Shown in pieces: positions 17,031-26,326 of a stretch of DNA of 64,000 nucleotides (position 1 is the stretch's first letter; the number at the start of each line of letters is the position of its first letter). The notes below the pieces were generated by a model that saw nothing but the letters and a program-made list of their open reading frames with translations, had not been told where the DNA came from and ran no database searches. Source of the stretch: Reinekea forsetii (GTDB taxonomy: Bacteria; Pseudomonadota; Gammaproteobacteria; Pseudomonadales; Natronospirillaceae); contig NZ_CP011797.1 in assembly GCF_002795845.1 (NCBI RefSeq), forward strand, positions 829,501 through 893,500, given 5' to 3'. A program made the translations under genes and the position numbers.

Positions 17031-18557
17031 ATGAATGCCATTTTAGAAATGAAAGGCATCAGTAAGGTCTTCCCTGGCGTTAAAGCGCTGGACAATGTGA
17101 GTATTTCAGTTAAGCAAGGTGAAATCCACGCTCTGGTCGGGGAAAATGGCGCAGGTAAGTCAACCTTGATGAAAGTATTGAGCGGAGTTCATCCCGCTAG
17201 CTCCTATACCGGCGATATAGTGTTTGAAGGCGAAGTCCAATCTTTTGACTCCATCGCTGCCAGTGAAAAGAAAGGCATCATTATTATTCACCAGGAGCTC
17301 ACGCTGGTGCCACAACTGTCAATTGCCGAGAATATATTCCTGGGCAATGAACAAGATCATCGTGGTGTTATTAATTGGCAAAAAACCTTTAATAAAACCA
17401 AGAATTTACTGAAGAAGGTCGGATTATCGGATTCACCCGATACGCTGATTATCGATATAGGTGTGGGTAAGCAACAGTTGGTCGAGATCGCTAAGGCGTT
17501 GTCTAAAAACGTCAAGTTGTTAATCCTCGATGAGCCGACGGCCAGCCTCAATGAAAAAGATAGTGATGCCCTCTTGGCGTTGTTGTTAGAATTTAAGGCC
17601 CAGGGTATCGCGTCCATCTTGATTTCACACAAGCTCAATGAAATTCGTAAAGTAGCTGATACGGTCACGGTGATCCGTGACGGTGCGTCGGTTAAGACTC
17701 TCAATTGTCTGGAGCAACCCATCGAAGAAGCTGAAATTATTCGGCATATGGTGGGTCGGGCACTCGAAGATCGTTTCCCCCTTAAGACATCGACAATCGG
17801 CGAAAAAGTTTTTGAAATTAAAAACTGGAATGTCTTCCATCATCAAAATTCTGAGCGGCAGGTGGTTAAAAATGCCAGTCTGAATGTAAGGCGTGGTGAA
17901 ATTGTGGGTGTCGCAGGCTTGATGGGATCAGGCCGCACAGAGTTGGCCATGAGTGTCTTTGGGCGGTCCTATGGTCAGAAAATATCGGGTCAGGTTTTTT
18001 TGCACGACAAAGAGCTGCAATTAAAAAATGTCGGCGCCGCTGTTAAAAGTGGATTGGCCTACGTCACCGAAGACCGTAAGAACTATGGTCTGGTGCTCAT
18101 GGAGGACATCAAGAAAAACATAACCTTGGCCAATCTCGAACAGGTCTCGAAGCGTGGTGTGATTGATGAAAACCTCGAAGCCAATACAGCCAAGACTTTC
18201 CAACGTGACCTAAATATCAAGTGCCCAAGTATTTACCAAAAAACTATCAATCTGTCCGGCGGTAATCAACAGAAGGTTGTTTTATCGAAGTGGCTATTCG
18301 CTAATCCGGAAATTCTTATTTTGGATGAACCGACTCGCGGTATTGATGTCGGTGCCAAATACGAGATCTACGGCATTATTGACAGTCTGGCAGCGCAGGG
18401 TAAGGGCGTGCTGATGATTTCATCTGAAATGCCGGAGTTGCTGGGTATGTGTGATCGAATTTATGTCATGAACGAAGGCGAAATTATCGCTGAGATGACA
18501 CGCGAAGAGGCTTCACAAGAAGCTATTATGTCAAAAATCCTACAGGCGGGGAGATAA
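17031..18557 (+). CDS. gguA: Sugar ABC transporter ATP-binding protein, GguA/AraG type
   Basis: A 508-residue double-ABC ATPase that powers the arabinose importer at the inner membrane. The first half has Walker [10 protein letters not shown] and Walker [11 protein letters not shown]; its signature region is atypical ([16 protein letters not shown]), as is usual for this family. The second half has a degenerate Walker A ([10 protein letters not shown]), signature [15 protein letters not shown] and Walker [21 protein letters not shown]. This layout is characteristic of CUT2-class carbohydrate importers. AGAGG precedes the ATG and the permease gene follows after three bases, so the two are translationally close. 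Confidence 0.93.
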   Translation: MNAILEMKGISKVFPGVKALDNVSISVKQGEIHALVGENGAGKSTLMKVLSGVHPASSYTGDIVFEGEVQSFDSIAASEKKGIIIIHQELTLVPQLSIAENIFLGNEQDHRGVINWQKTFNKTKNLLKKVGLSDSPDTLIIDIGVGKQQLVEIAKALSKNVKLLILDEPTASLNEKDSDALLALLLEFKAQGIASILISHKLNEIRKVADTVTVIRDGASVKTLNCLEQPIEEAEIIRHMVGRALEDRFPLKTSTIGEKVFEIKNWNVFHHQNSERQVVKNASLNVRRGEIVGVAGLMGSGRTELAMSVFGRSYGQKISGQVFLHDKELQLKNVGAAVKSGLAYVTEDRKNYGLVLMEDIKKNITLANLEQVSKRGVIDENLEANTAKTFQRDLNIKCPSIYQKTINLSGGNQQKVVLSKWLFANPEILILDEPTRGIDVGAKYEIYGIIDSLAAQGKGVLMISSEMPELLGMCDRIYVMNEGEIIAEMTREEASQEAIMSKILQAGR

Positions 18558-18560
18558 CCC

Positions 18561-19766
18561 ATGTCTAAGCAAACAGTTTCGAGTCCTGAAAAGTCCGACG
18601 AAAATCAGCAATCTATGAGTTTCTTGAAAGGCAATATCCGTGAGTTCGGCATGTTAATCGCGCTCGTAGTGATCATGGGCTTTTTTCAGTTTCTAACCCA
18701 TGGGGTGTTATTGATGCCCCTGAACCTGACTAATCTGATATTGCAAAATAGCTATATCATTATTATGGCTGTGGGCATGTTGTTAGTCATTGTAGGTGGT
18801 CATATCGACTTGTCGGTCGGCTCCGTGGTCGGTTTCATTGGCGCCCTGGCGGCCGTCCTGATGGTCAATTATAACTGGCATTACTTCCCGACCGTACTCG
18901 TCTGTTTGGTTGCCGGTGGTATTATCGGCGCGGCGCAAGGCTATTGGATCGCTTACTATCGGATTCCCGCCTTTATTGTGACGCTGGCCGGTATGTTAGT
19001 GTTCAAAGGCTTAACCCTAGCTTTATTGAATGGTCAGTCGGTGGGTCCATTCCCCGAGGTGTTCCAGAAGCTCAGCTCTGGTTTTATTCCTGACTTCTTT
19101 AACTTCGACGGATTCCACATGACATCCTTTATACTCGGTGTCGGTGCCGCGATATTCATGACTATCGCCAGCTACCGCTCGCGCCTTAAGCAACAGGCGC
19201 ATCAATTGGCAGTCGAACCAATGCAGGTATTTGTAATTAAAAACCTGCTATTGACTGTTGCAGTCAGCTACCTGATTTATCTGTTGTCGACCTATCAAGG
19301 CCTGCCTAACGTTCTGATTATTATGGCCCTGCTAATTTGCCTCTATACCTTAATTACCAACAATACCACTATCGGTCGACGCATCTACGCTATTGGCGGT
19401 AATGAGAAGGCGGCCATGCTGTCTGGTATCAACACCAAGCGCCTGACGTTTCTGACATTTGTTAATATGGGGGTGTTGGCCGCGTTGGCCGGGCTGGTCT
19501 TTGCCGCACGGTTGAATACCGCCACGCCGAAAGCTGGCCTAGCATTCGAATTGGATGTTATTGCGGCGGTCTTTATCGGTGGCGCGTCTATGCAGGGCGG
19601 TGTCGGTAAGATTATTGGTGCGGTCATCGGTGCCTTTATTATGGGCGTGATGAATAACGGCATGTCGATCATGGGTGTGGGTATCGATTGGCAGCAAGTA
19701 ATCAAAGGCTTGGTGTTATTAGCTGCAGTGATCTTTGACGTCCATAACAAGAACAAGTCTGCTTGA
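18561..19766 (+). CDS. gguB: Sugar ABC transporter permease, GguB/MmsB type
   Basis: A 401-residue polytopic inner-membrane permease of the CUT2 class that probably works as a homodimer with the double ATPase encoded upstream. Family marks include VGMLLVIVGGHIDLSVGSVVGFIGALAA, IPAFIVTLAGMLVFKGL and the EAA-like loop near GGNEKAAMLSGINTKRLTFLTF, followed by FIGGASMQGGVGKIIGAVIGAF. It is longer than many CUT2 permeases because of an extra central segment (about residues 195-230), as in GguB/XylH. GGGGAG precedes the start. A strong terminator follows, closing the transport operon. Confidence 0.93.
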   Translation: MSKQTVSSPEKSDENQQSMSFLKGNIREFGMLIALVVIMGFFQFLTHGVLLMPLNLTNLILQNSYIIIMAVGMLLVIVGGHIDLSVGSVVGFIGALAAVLMVNYNWHYFPTVLVCLVAGGIIGAAQGYWIAYYRIPAFIVTLAGMLVFKGLTLALLNGQSVGPFPEVFQKLSSGFIPDFFNFDGFHMTSFILGVGAAIFMTIASYRSRLKQQAHQLAVEPMQVFVIKNLLLTVAVSYLIYLLSTYQGLPNVLIIMALLICLYTLITNNTTIGRRIYAIGGNEKAAMLSGINTKRLTFLTFVNMGVLAALAGLVFAARLNTATPKAGLAFELDVIAAVFIGGASMQGGVGKIIGAVIGAFIMGVMNNGMSIMGVGIDWQQVIKGLVLLAAVIFDVHNKNKSA

Positions 19767-19789
19767 TGATTTAGTTCCAGATATATAAC

Positions 19790-19815
19790 AAAGCCAGCTC
19801 ATGCTGGCTTTTTTT
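19790..19815 (+). terminator. Rho-independent terminator of the arabinose importer operon
   Basis: AAAGCCAGC, TCAT loop, GCTGGCTT and a run of Ts, 24 bases after the permease stop codon. Confidence 0.92.
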
Positions 19816-19898
19816 GGATGTTTTTTTGAGCTTGGTTACCGATATTAGTGTGCAAGCTTAATTGAACACTACGCTCTAGACTCGGTTTAGCTTTTGTC

Positions 19899-19957
19899 GC
19901 CGGGCCGATCAATTAATGCCCGGCCCATCAACCTAGGTTGGGCCACTCGGCCCGGCA
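19899..19957. other. Cluster of strong stem-loops between gguB and araA
   Basis: GCCGGGC (19899-19905) pairs with GCCCGGC (19918-19924). An overlapping near-palindrome GGCCCA-T-CAACC/GGTTGGGCC spans 19922-19944, and a third GGCCCGGC follows at about 19950. The gap between the two convergent operons is about 390 bases and contains no ORF. It could be a structured 3' region or a small RNA; no promoter was identified. Confidence 0.4.
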
Positions 19958-20094
19958 AAGAGACTTTTGGTTGTGCAACCTTGAGTGCACTGGAATGACG
20001 ACTGCAACAGTAATGCGCCATGGATCAAGGTTTTGAAGGGTTTCTGGACGAATTAGGAATTGCACGAAGCCTCGACGTTCACCTTCCTACAGGC

Positions 20095-20117
20095 AAAAAA
20101 AGGCACCCTAGGGCGCC
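20095..20117 (-). terminator. Rho-independent terminator of araA
   Basis: On the minus strand GGCGCCC, TA, GGGTGCC (one G-U pair) is followed by seven Ts, about 40 bases after the araA stop. Confidence 0.85.
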
Positions 20118-20155
20118 AAGCTTCTCAACAATAAGTGGGTATGAGGACTCAAGAA

Positions 20156-21658
20156 CTATTGACGAATCCTGCCATTGAAATAGAGGTCGTTATTGCGCAG
20201 TTGTTCTTTAAAGGGCCGGATCGTGGTCAGTTCGTCGATGACACAAACTTCGATGCCGGCCATGCTGGCAAACAGTTCCATCATTTCCGGTGTTATCGCC
20301 TGACTGTAAGACGAGTGGTGGGCACCGCCGGCTAGAATCCAAGCTTCAGCCGATGTTTCCAGACTCGGTAATGGATTCCACAACGCGTGCGCAACAGGTA
20401 AGTTCACCAGTGGCTGCGGCGGTTGTACTGTTTCCAGTTTGTTAACGATCATTCGGAAGCGATTGCCCAGATCGATTGTCGTGACATTGATGGACGGACC
20501 GCTCGCTGCAGTAAACTTCAGGCGGGCAATATCTGCTTTGCACCCAATGGTATGGCGATGGACATCGAGGATCGGCTTTTGGTCGGTAATCGATGGGCAT
20601 ACTTCCAGCATATGGGCGCCAAGCACCTGACCATTTTCGCCGAAATGGTAGGTGTAGTCTTCCATAAACGAGGTACCGCCGGTTAAACCCTGGGACATAA
20701 CCTTCATGATGCGGACCATTGCCGCTGTTTTCCAGTCCCCTTCGCCGCCGTAACCGTAACCCTTTGCCATCAGTCTTTGTGTTGCCAAACCAGGAAGGTT
20801 GGACATTCCGGTCAGATCCTCAAAAGTGTTGGTAAATGCGCCGCACTGATGATTGATTAAGAAGCGTTCCAGGCCTAATTCCAGGCGCGCTTCATTTCGC
20901 AACATCTCAGCCTTATGGGCATCTTCAGTTAAGGAGAATCCTAAGTTGTAGAGGGTGACGTATTCGTCGACCAGGCTAGCCACATCGGCATCGCTGACCG
21001 CATTGATATAAGCCGTTAAGGCGCCCAAGCTGTAGGCATGAACTTCATAACCAAACTGAATTTGGGCGGAAACCTTATTACCCTCGGTCACAGCGACCTG
21101 ACGCATATTGTCACCAAAGCGGGCGACTTTCAGCGTTTGACACGCAGACCAGGCAGTAGCCACACGGACCCAAGTACCGACACGCTGTTGCACTTTAGCA
21201 GTTTGCCAATGCCCCGCGACAACATGGCGGTCGATGCCGAGACGCGTGCCGATAAAACCAAATTCACGACAACCGTGAGCACTCTGGTTAAGGTTCATAA
21301 AATTCATATCAATTTCATGCCATGGTAATTCAACATTAAATTGTGTGTGCAGGTGCATCCAGGGCTTTTGCAATTTCAATAACCCATCGATCCACATCTT
21401 CGACGGTGAAAAGGTGTGCATCCAGAAAATAATGCCGATGCAGGAATCGTCCATATTGGCTTCCTGGCACATCCGGGTAATTTCTGACGGTGTCGTCACA
21501 GTGGGCTTGAACACGACTTCGGTACTGATGTGCTCACTGTTCGACAGACCCAGCGCAATCTCCTGGCTGTTGACATTGACCTGATTTAGTACCTTTTCAC
21601 CGTAAAGGTGTTGTGAGCCGGTAACAAACCAGACCTTGGCATTTGGTTCAATTGACAT
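20156..21658 (-). CDS. araA: L-arabinose isomerase AraA
   Basis: Converts L-arabinose to L-ribulose, the first cytoplasmic step after uptake; Mn-dependent. At 500 residues it matches the E. coli enzyme in length. Marks are [45 protein letters not shown]-like [47 protein letters not shown] and [13 protein letters not shown] with the expected metal-binding Glu and His residues. It is transcribed alone, opposite to both the importer operon and araBD-tal, with its own AraC-type operator about 150 bases upstream and its own terminator. TAGGAG lies before the ATG. Confidence 0.97.
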   Translation of the reverse strand: MSIEPNAKVWFVTGSQHLYGEKVLNQVNVNSQEIALGLSNSEHISTEVVFKPTVTTPSEITRMCQEANMDDSCIGIIFWMHTFSPSKMWIDGLLKLQKPWMHLHTQFNVELPWHEIDMNFMNLNQSAHGCREFGFIGTRLGIDRHVVAGHWQTAKVQQRVGTWVRVATAWSACQTLKVARFGDNMRQVAVTEGNKVSAQIQFGYEVHAYSLGALTAYINAVSDADVASLVDEYVTLYNLGFSLTEDAHKAEMLRNEARLELGLERFLINHQCGAFTNTFEDLTGMSNLPGLATQRLMAKGYGYGGEGDWKTAAMVRIMKVMSQGLTGGTSFMEDYTYHFGENGQVLGAHMLEVCPSITDQKPILDVHRHTIGCKADIARLKFTAASGPSINVTTIDLGNRFRMIVNKLETVQPPQPLVNLPVAHALWNPLPSLETSAEAWILAGGAHHSSYSQAITPEMMELFASMAGIEVCVIDELTTIRPFKEQLRNNDLYFNGRIRQ

Positions 21659-21790
21659 GATAACTCCTACTAAAACAGATTTAGGGTGTTCAGCATTTCG
21701 CTTGAAAATTGGCCCGTGCCTAAAGTCTTGATAATAGACGGACCGAACCTTCGAATAATATTAATAGTGGCGCTTGAGCATCGATTAATA

Positions 21791-21828
21791 AATGGCGAAT
21801 CCGAACTACTTTATGGACAATCATGTCT
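21791..21828 (-). promoter_or_regulatory. AraC-type double operator upstream of araA
   Basis: Read on the minus strand, a 17-base element ending in TCCATA (21812-21828) is followed by four bases and then a second element with TTCGGATTCGCC (21791-21807). This spacing and the TCCATA and CGGAT-like cores match the araI1-araI2 arrangement of E. coli. It lies about 130-170 bases upstream of the araA start. Confidence 0.5.
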
Positions 21829-21859
21829 CTTTCAGTGCCTACATATCGGGTGTTGAGTT

Positions 21860-22717
21860 TTATAAATGCGTTTGGCGGAAATCACGCGGACTTACGCCCA
21901 GGTTCTTCTTAAAGACCCTGGAAAAGTAGAGCGCATCCTGATAACCCAGATAACCGGAAATCTGATTAACAGCCAGGTCTGTGGTGATTAACAATTGGCG
22001 CGCCAGGCTGATTCGCTGATCTTCAATCCACTGCCGTACGGATACTCCTAATTGCTTCTTAAACAGGTGCGAGAAGCGTGAATTGGACATGCAGGCGACG
22101 CGCGAGAGTTCCTCAACAGAAAGCTCCTTGGAGAGGTTCTCATTAATAAATTGGCAGACGCGTAAGATCCGATGATCAACCGGCAATTTTGGGCGGGCGT
22201 TGTCGTATTCCCGACAGCGAATGAGGACCTGCTCTAGTAAATTCAAACTCAGTTCTTCGGCGACAATCGAGTGCGTTTTGCAACTTTGATCGATGGACTG
22301 AAATAACGGCTCAATGATCGGTAAGGCCTCGCATGTTTTGCACTCTTCTAAGTCAAGAAAGCCGACGCCATTATGGGTTTTAGTCCACTTCAGCCAATCC
22401 ATCCAGGTCGCCCGAGGTCTAAAATAGACCCAGCGATGGTACCAGTTGTGAAAATCCGGATGCCGGCCGTAATCGTGTTTGGTCCCGGCCGGGATTAACA
22501 TCAGATTACCGGATCGGACAGTCTGCTCCTGCGGCGTACCCGGAAATACCAGGCCGGCACCAGATACCGTTAGATTGAGGATAATACCCTTCAGGCCTTT
22601 AGGCCGGTCAATCCAAAAATCGAGCTCATCACCCTTCACTATCGGTGTGATGCCCGAAACGAGATGCGCATTAAAGGGATACCCTGGTTTAAGAGGGTCT
22701 AAATTTTCGTCTGTCAT
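21860..22717 (-). CDS. araC: Arabinose-responsive transcription regulator AraC
   Basis: A 285-residue AraC orthologue. The N-terminal arm and cupin-like arabinose-binding and dimerisation domain contain PLKPGYPFNAHLVSGITPI, FWIDRPKGLKGIILNLT and DYGRHPDFHNWYHRWVYFRPRATWMDWL, which match E. coli AraC nearly segment for segment. Two helix-turn-helix motifs follow (LSVEELSRVACMSNSRFSHLFKKQ and the final LGYQDALYFSRVFKKNLGVSPRDFR). It should activate araBD-tal, araA and the importer with arabinose and repress its own gene without it. Divergent from araB, as in enteric bacteria; araA, however, has been separated from araB and follows araC here. Confidence 0.95.
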   Translation of the reverse strand: MTDENLDPLKPGYPFNAHLVSGITPIVKGDELDFWIDRPKGLKGIILNLTVSGAGLVFPGTPQEQTVRSGNLMLIPAGTKHDYGRHPDFHNWYHRWVYFRPRATWMDWLKWTKTHNGVGFLDLEECKTCEALPIIEPLFQSIDQSCKTHSIVAEELSLNLLEQVLIRCREYDNARPKLPVDHRILRVCQFINENLSKELSVEELSRVACMSNSRFSHLFKKQLGVSVRQWIEDQRISLARQLLITTDLAVNQISGYLGYQDALYFSRVFKKNLGVSPRDFRQTHL

Positions 22718-22744
22718 CGCTTGCGTCTTATTGTTGTCGATGTC

Positions 22745-22761
22745 CAGTTAATATATCCATG
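22745..22761 (+). promoter_or_regulatory. Weak AraC half site near the araC start
   Basis: A 17-mer ending in TCCATG lies about 30 bases upstream of the araC ATG and 162 bases from the double site at 22907. By position it could serve as an O2-like repression site, but the first four bases (CAGT) are poor. Confidence 0.25.
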
Positions 22762-22906
22762 TTTATAGGAAAAGTCTTGTTTCTGATCTAACTAACAGGA
22801 AAATGGCTTTATTTTAAATAACCATATTAAAATCAACCACTTATGCTTATTTTGTGCTTATGTTAGCAAAAGCTTTCGATAATGTGGCGACGATAATTAA
22901 TATAAA

Positions 22907-22944
22907 TAGCACAATTATCTATAACGATAAGATCCATACATAGG
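22907..22944 (+). promoter_or_regulatory. AraC-type double operator (araI1-araI2-like) upstream of araB
   Basis: TAGC, seven bases, TCTATA (22907-22923), four-base spacer, then an element containing GATCCATAC (22928-22944). Layout, spacing and sequence closely follow the E. coli araI site (TAGC-N7-TCCATA and GATCCTAC). It ends about 46 bases before the araB start. No good -35 box follows, in line with an activator-dependent promoter. Confidence 0.7.
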
Positions 22945-22990
22945 CAAAGTAACAGGGATTCGTAAAACAACTACAAAAGGAAGATATTAG

Positions 22991-24661
22991 ATGACCACAC
23001 AGTATGTCGCAGGCATAGACTTTGGCACCGATTCGGTTCGCTGGTTAGTGGTTAACGCAGTGACCGGCGAAGAGGTTGGTGAGGCCGTTAGTTATTTCCA
23101 GCAATGGGCCAAAGGTGAGTTCTGTAAACCAGAAATACAACAGTACCGCCAACACCCAGCCGATATTTTAGCGGCAATGACCGAGGCAGCCGTTTCCCTC
23201 AAAGCGGAAGTGGGTGACGCCGTGTTTGCCGGCATTCGCGCCATCGGCATAGACACCACCGGTTCGACCCCGATAGCGATCGACCGCTATGGCATGGCCC
23301 TAGCGTTGCGCGATGAATTTAAAACCGATCCAGATGCTATGTTTATCCTCTGGAAGGACCATACTTCGATCGATGAAGCAGAAGAAATCACCCTGGCGGC
23401 GAAAAATTGGTCGACCGACTTTACCCGCTTTGTCGGCGGCAGTTATTCCTCTGAGTGGTATTGGGCAAAGTTGTTGCGGGTCATCCGCCGTAACCCTCAG
23501 GTGACCAAGTCGTTACATAGTTTTGTCGAAATGTGTGATTGGATTCCAGCTGTTTTGACCGGCACCACCTCACCTAAATTTCTCAAGCGGTCACGTTGTG
23601 CCAGTGGCCACAAACTGTTGTGGAACGAAATTTGGGGCGGTTTACCGGAAAATAAATTTTTTGCCACACTTGATCTCAAATTGTCAGCGGTTAAGGATAA
23701 TATTGGTGATACCACCTATACCAGCGATCAGTCCGTCGGCCGGGTCAATAGCGAATGGGCCGCCAACCTGGGTCTAAGTGATGACGTCGTCGTTGCGGTC
23801 GGTGCGTTTGACAGTCATTTGGGAGCGGTCGGTGCAGGGGCGCAAGATAACGAACTGGTTAAGGTCATCGGCACCAGCACTTGCGACATTGTGACGGCAA
23901 CCTATAGCAGTTTGGGTGACCGTTGCATTGATGGTATTTGCGGTCAGGTCGACGGCTCGGTTGTCCCGGGCAAGATCGGTTTGGAAGCCGGACAGTCTGC
24001 CTTCGGTGACTACTATGCCTGGTTTAAAAACTTACTGATGTGGCCGGTGCTCAATGCCGATCTGCCGGCTACTACTGTCGAGAGTATCGAAAAGGCGCTG
24101 TTGAGCAAGCTTGGTGTGGCGCTGGAAAACTACCAGATTAACGAGAGTAAGCCGGTTGCGTTGGACTGGATTAATGGCCGTCGTACACCGCATGCCAACC
24201 AACGGCTTAAGGCTGCATTTTTTAATATGGACCTCAGCACTCAGACCCTGGACCTGTTCCACGCTGTTGTTGAATCTACCGCCTTCGGTGCAAAAAAAAT
24301 AAACGAGTGTTTTGAAGAGCAAGGCGTTGCCATCAATAAGGTGATTGCCATCGGCGGTATTTCGAAAAAGTCGCCAGCGGTGATGCAATTGTGTGCCGAT
24401 GTCTTAAACAAACCTATCGAAGTGAAGGCTTCCGAACAGTGTTGCGCCCTGGGGGCAGCCATCTGTAGCGCAGTCGCCGCCGGACTGTATCCGACTATTG
24501 AACAGGCCCAGCTGAATCTGGCCAGTAAAACCGAAAAGCTTTACGAACCTCGCAGGGCCACCAGTGATGTTTATCAGCAGCGCTATCAGCAATATCTGCA
24601 ACAGGCTGCGTTGGTTGAAGCACAAGTGGTGGCCAGCCATAACCAAGGGCAGGGCAAGTAG
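22991..24661 (+). CDS. araB: Ribulokinase AraB
   Basis: Phosphorylates L-ribulose to L-ribulose-5-phosphate; FGGY kinase family, cytoplasmic. The 556 residues match the usual length. Marks: AGIDFGTDSVRWLVVN, IGIDTTGSTPIAID, FILWKDHTS, VGGSYSSEWYWAKLLR, DWIPAVLTG, VGAFDSHLGAVGAGA, KVIGTSTCDI and the C-terminal FGGY-like block VIAIGGISKKSPAVMQLCADVL. AAGGAAG precedes the ATG. Its stop codon directly abuts the araD start, so the two are translationally coupled, and transaldolase follows in the same operon. Driven by the AraC operator immediately upstream. Confidence 0.97.
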   Translation: MTTQYVAGIDFGTDSVRWLVVNAVTGEEVGEAVSYFQQWAKGEFCKPEIQQYRQHPADILAAMTEAAVSLKAEVGDAVFAGIRAIGIDTTGSTPIAIDRYGMALALRDEFKTDPDAMFILWKDHTSIDEAEEITLAAKNWSTDFTRFVGGSYSSEWYWAKLLRVIRRNPQVTKSLHSFVEMCDWIPAVLTGTTSPKFLKRSRCASGHKLLWNEIWGGLPENKFFATLDLKLSAVKDNIGDTTYTSDQSVGRVNSEWAANLGLSDDVVVAVGAFDSHLGAVGAGAQDNELVKVIGTSTCDIVTATYSSLGDRCIDGICGQVDGSVVPGKIGLEAGQSAFGDYYAWFKNLLMWPVLNADLPATTVESIEKALLSKLGVALENYQINESKPVALDWINGRRTPHANQRLKAAFFNMDLSTQTLDLFHAVVESTAFGAKKINECFEEQGVAINKVIAIGGISKKSPAVMQLCADVLNKPIEVKASEQCCALGAAICSAVAAGLYPTIEQAQLNLASKTEKLYEPRRATSDVYQQRYQQYLQQAALVEAQVVASHNQGQGK

Positions 24662-25375
24662 ATGTTAGTGATGGCATTAAGAACCGCCGTATACGAGGCT
24701 AATATGGCTTTGCAGCAATACGGTTTGGTGACATTTACCTGGGGCAATGTCAGCGGTATCGACCGTGAGTTGGGCCTGGTCGTGATCAAACCCAGTGGTG
24801 TGGCCTACGCCGATTTGTCGCCGGAAAATATGGTTGTGTTGAATCTCTCCGGTGACGTGCTTGAAGGTGGCCTAAAGCCTTCTTCGGATACGGCAACGCA
24901 TCTGGTCTTGTACCAAAACTGTCCCGCTATTGGCGGTGTGGTGCATACTCACTCTGCTGCGGCTACCGCCTGGGCCCAAGCCGGTGCCGCGATACCGGCA
25001 CTGGGCACGACCCATGCCGACTATTTTTTCGGCGATATACCCTGCGCACGTGCCCTGACCGATGCCGAAATTGCTACCGACTATGAAAGAAATACCGGTC
25101 TGGTCATGCTTGAGCATCTAACTGTCGACGACGTCTTGGCCATTCCTGGTATGTTGGTGCGCGAGCATGCGCCCTTCGCCTGGGGCGAAACGCCCAAGAA
25201 TGCTGTACACAATGCCGTGGTGATCGAAGAGGTGGCAAAAATGGCGCTGAACACCCTGTTGATTAATCCCAATGTCCGGCGCATTAATCAAGCGCTACTG
25301 AATAAACATTATCTGCGTAAACATGGCAAGAATGCTTATTACGGGCAGACGAGCTCTAAACCTTCGGAGAAGTGA
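24662..25375 (+). CDS. araD: L-ribulose-5-phosphate 4-epimerase AraD
   Basis: Converts L-ribulose-5-phosphate to D-xylulose-5-phosphate, linking arabinose to the pentose phosphate pathway. A class II aldolase/epimerase fold of 237 residues with [22 protein letters not shown], the Zn-binding [12 protein letters not shown] and a third His in [25 protein letters not shown]. The ATG lies immediately after the araB stop codon; an alternative ATG nine bases further gives [12 protein letters not shown]. Second gene of the araB-araD-tal operon. Confidence 0.96.
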   Translation: MLVMALRTAVYEANMALQQYGLVTFTWGNVSGIDRELGLVVIKPSGVAYADLSPENMVVLNLSGDVLEGGLKPSSDTATHLVLYQNCPAIGGVVHTHSAAATAWAQAGAAIPALGTTHADYFFGDIPCARALTDAEIATDYERNTGLVMLEHLTVDDVLAIPGMLVREHAPFAWGETPKNAVHNAVVIEEVAKMALNTLLINPNVRRINQALLNKHYLRKHGKNAYYGQTSSKPSEK

Positions 25376-25384
25376 AAGATTAAT

Positions 25385-26326
25385 ATGGCCTACCTTTTAG
25401 AACAGTTAAAAGAATTATCGACAGTGGTTGCCGACACCGGTGACTTTTCCCTAATCCGCCAGTATCAGCCTCGAGATGTGACCACCAACCCTTCGTTGAT
25501 CCTAAAAGTCGCCCAGATGGCGGACTATCAGTCGCTCGTGCAATCAGCTGTCGCCGCCGCTCGTCTAGAAAACCCGGACGACTGGCAAGACGACGCCATC
25601 GATCGCATCTCGGTCGCCTTTGGCGTCGAGCTAAGCAAACTGGTTTCGGGCGTAGTATCAACCGAAGTCGCCGCAGTATTGTCCTTCGATACCCCGGCCA
25701 TGATCGCCAAAGCCCGACAGCTGATTGCCCTTTATGCGCAACATGGCGTGGCAAAAGAACGCGTGCTCATTAAGCTGGCCTCAACCTGGGAAGGTATTCA
25801 AGCGGCTAAAAAATTGGAGCAGGAAGGCATTCGTTGTAACCTTACCCTAGTGTTCAATCTGGTGCAGGCAGTTGCGGCAGCAGAAGCCGGCGTCTATTTG
25901 ATTTCACCCTTTGTCGGCCGTATCTATGACTGGTACCAGCAGCGTGGCGGTGCTGACTTTGCCACACAAGCCGACCCAGGTGTTGCGTCGGTACAGCAGA
26001 TTTACCACTATTTCAAAAGTCACAAATACCCAACAGTGGTAATGGCCGCCAGTTTTCGTTCGATTAAACAGATCACCGATCTGTCTGGCTGTGATCGACT
26101 GACAATCAGCCCTGCCCTGTTACAAGAACTGGGTCAGATTGAAGGTCATTTAACCTGCGCGCTGAGCGACCAAAGCATTCAATCTCCAGCGACCATCGAC
26201 AGCTCCGAAGCCGCTTTCCGATTGGCTATGAATAACGACGAAATGGCCCATGAAAAACTGGCCGAAGGCATCCGTCAGTTTGATAAGGACTACAAAACCC
26301 TAAGTATAATGATTCGGACTTTGTAA
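25385..26326 (+). CDS. tal: Transaldolase
   Basis: Transfers a dihydroxyacetone unit between sedoheptulose-7-phosphate and glyceraldehyde-3-phosphate in the non-oxidative pentose phosphate pathway. 313 residues, TalB type. Marks: DTGDFSLIRQYQPRDVTTNPSLIL, VLIKLASTWEGIQAAKKLEQEGIRCNLTLVF with the Schiff-base Lys, and ISPFVGRIYDWY. It is the third gene of the araB operon, nine bases after araD, so pentose-derived carbon is processed under the same control as arabinose breakdown. A dyad with one bulged base at 26354-26392 follows, but without a T-run. Confidence 0.96.
   Translation: MAYLLEQLKELSTVVADTGDFSLIRQYQPRDVTTNPSLILKVAQMADYQSLVQSAVAAARLENPDDWQDDAIDRISVAFGVELSKLVSGVVSTEVAAVLSFDTPAMIAKARQLIALYAQHGVAKERVLIKLASTWEGIQAAKKLEQEGIRCNLTLVFNLVQAVAAAEAGVYLISPFVGRIYDWYQQRGGADFATQADPGVASVQQIYHYFKSHKYPTVVMAASFRSIKQITDLSGCDRLTISPALLQELGQIEGHLTCALSDQSIQSPATIDSSEAAFRLAMNNDEMAHEKLAEGIRQFDKDYKTLSIMIRTL

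Noticed and set aside
22861-22890. CRP site in the araC-araB gap
   Set aside because: The only candidate (TGTGC-N6-TAGCA, near 22855) matches the consensus in one half at best, so it is not listed as a feature.
22745-22907. AraC-mediated DNA loop between the weak site near araC and the araB operator
   Set aside because: The upstream half site is poor, and the 162-bp spacing is not close to a whole number of helical turns; kept only as a low-confidence site.
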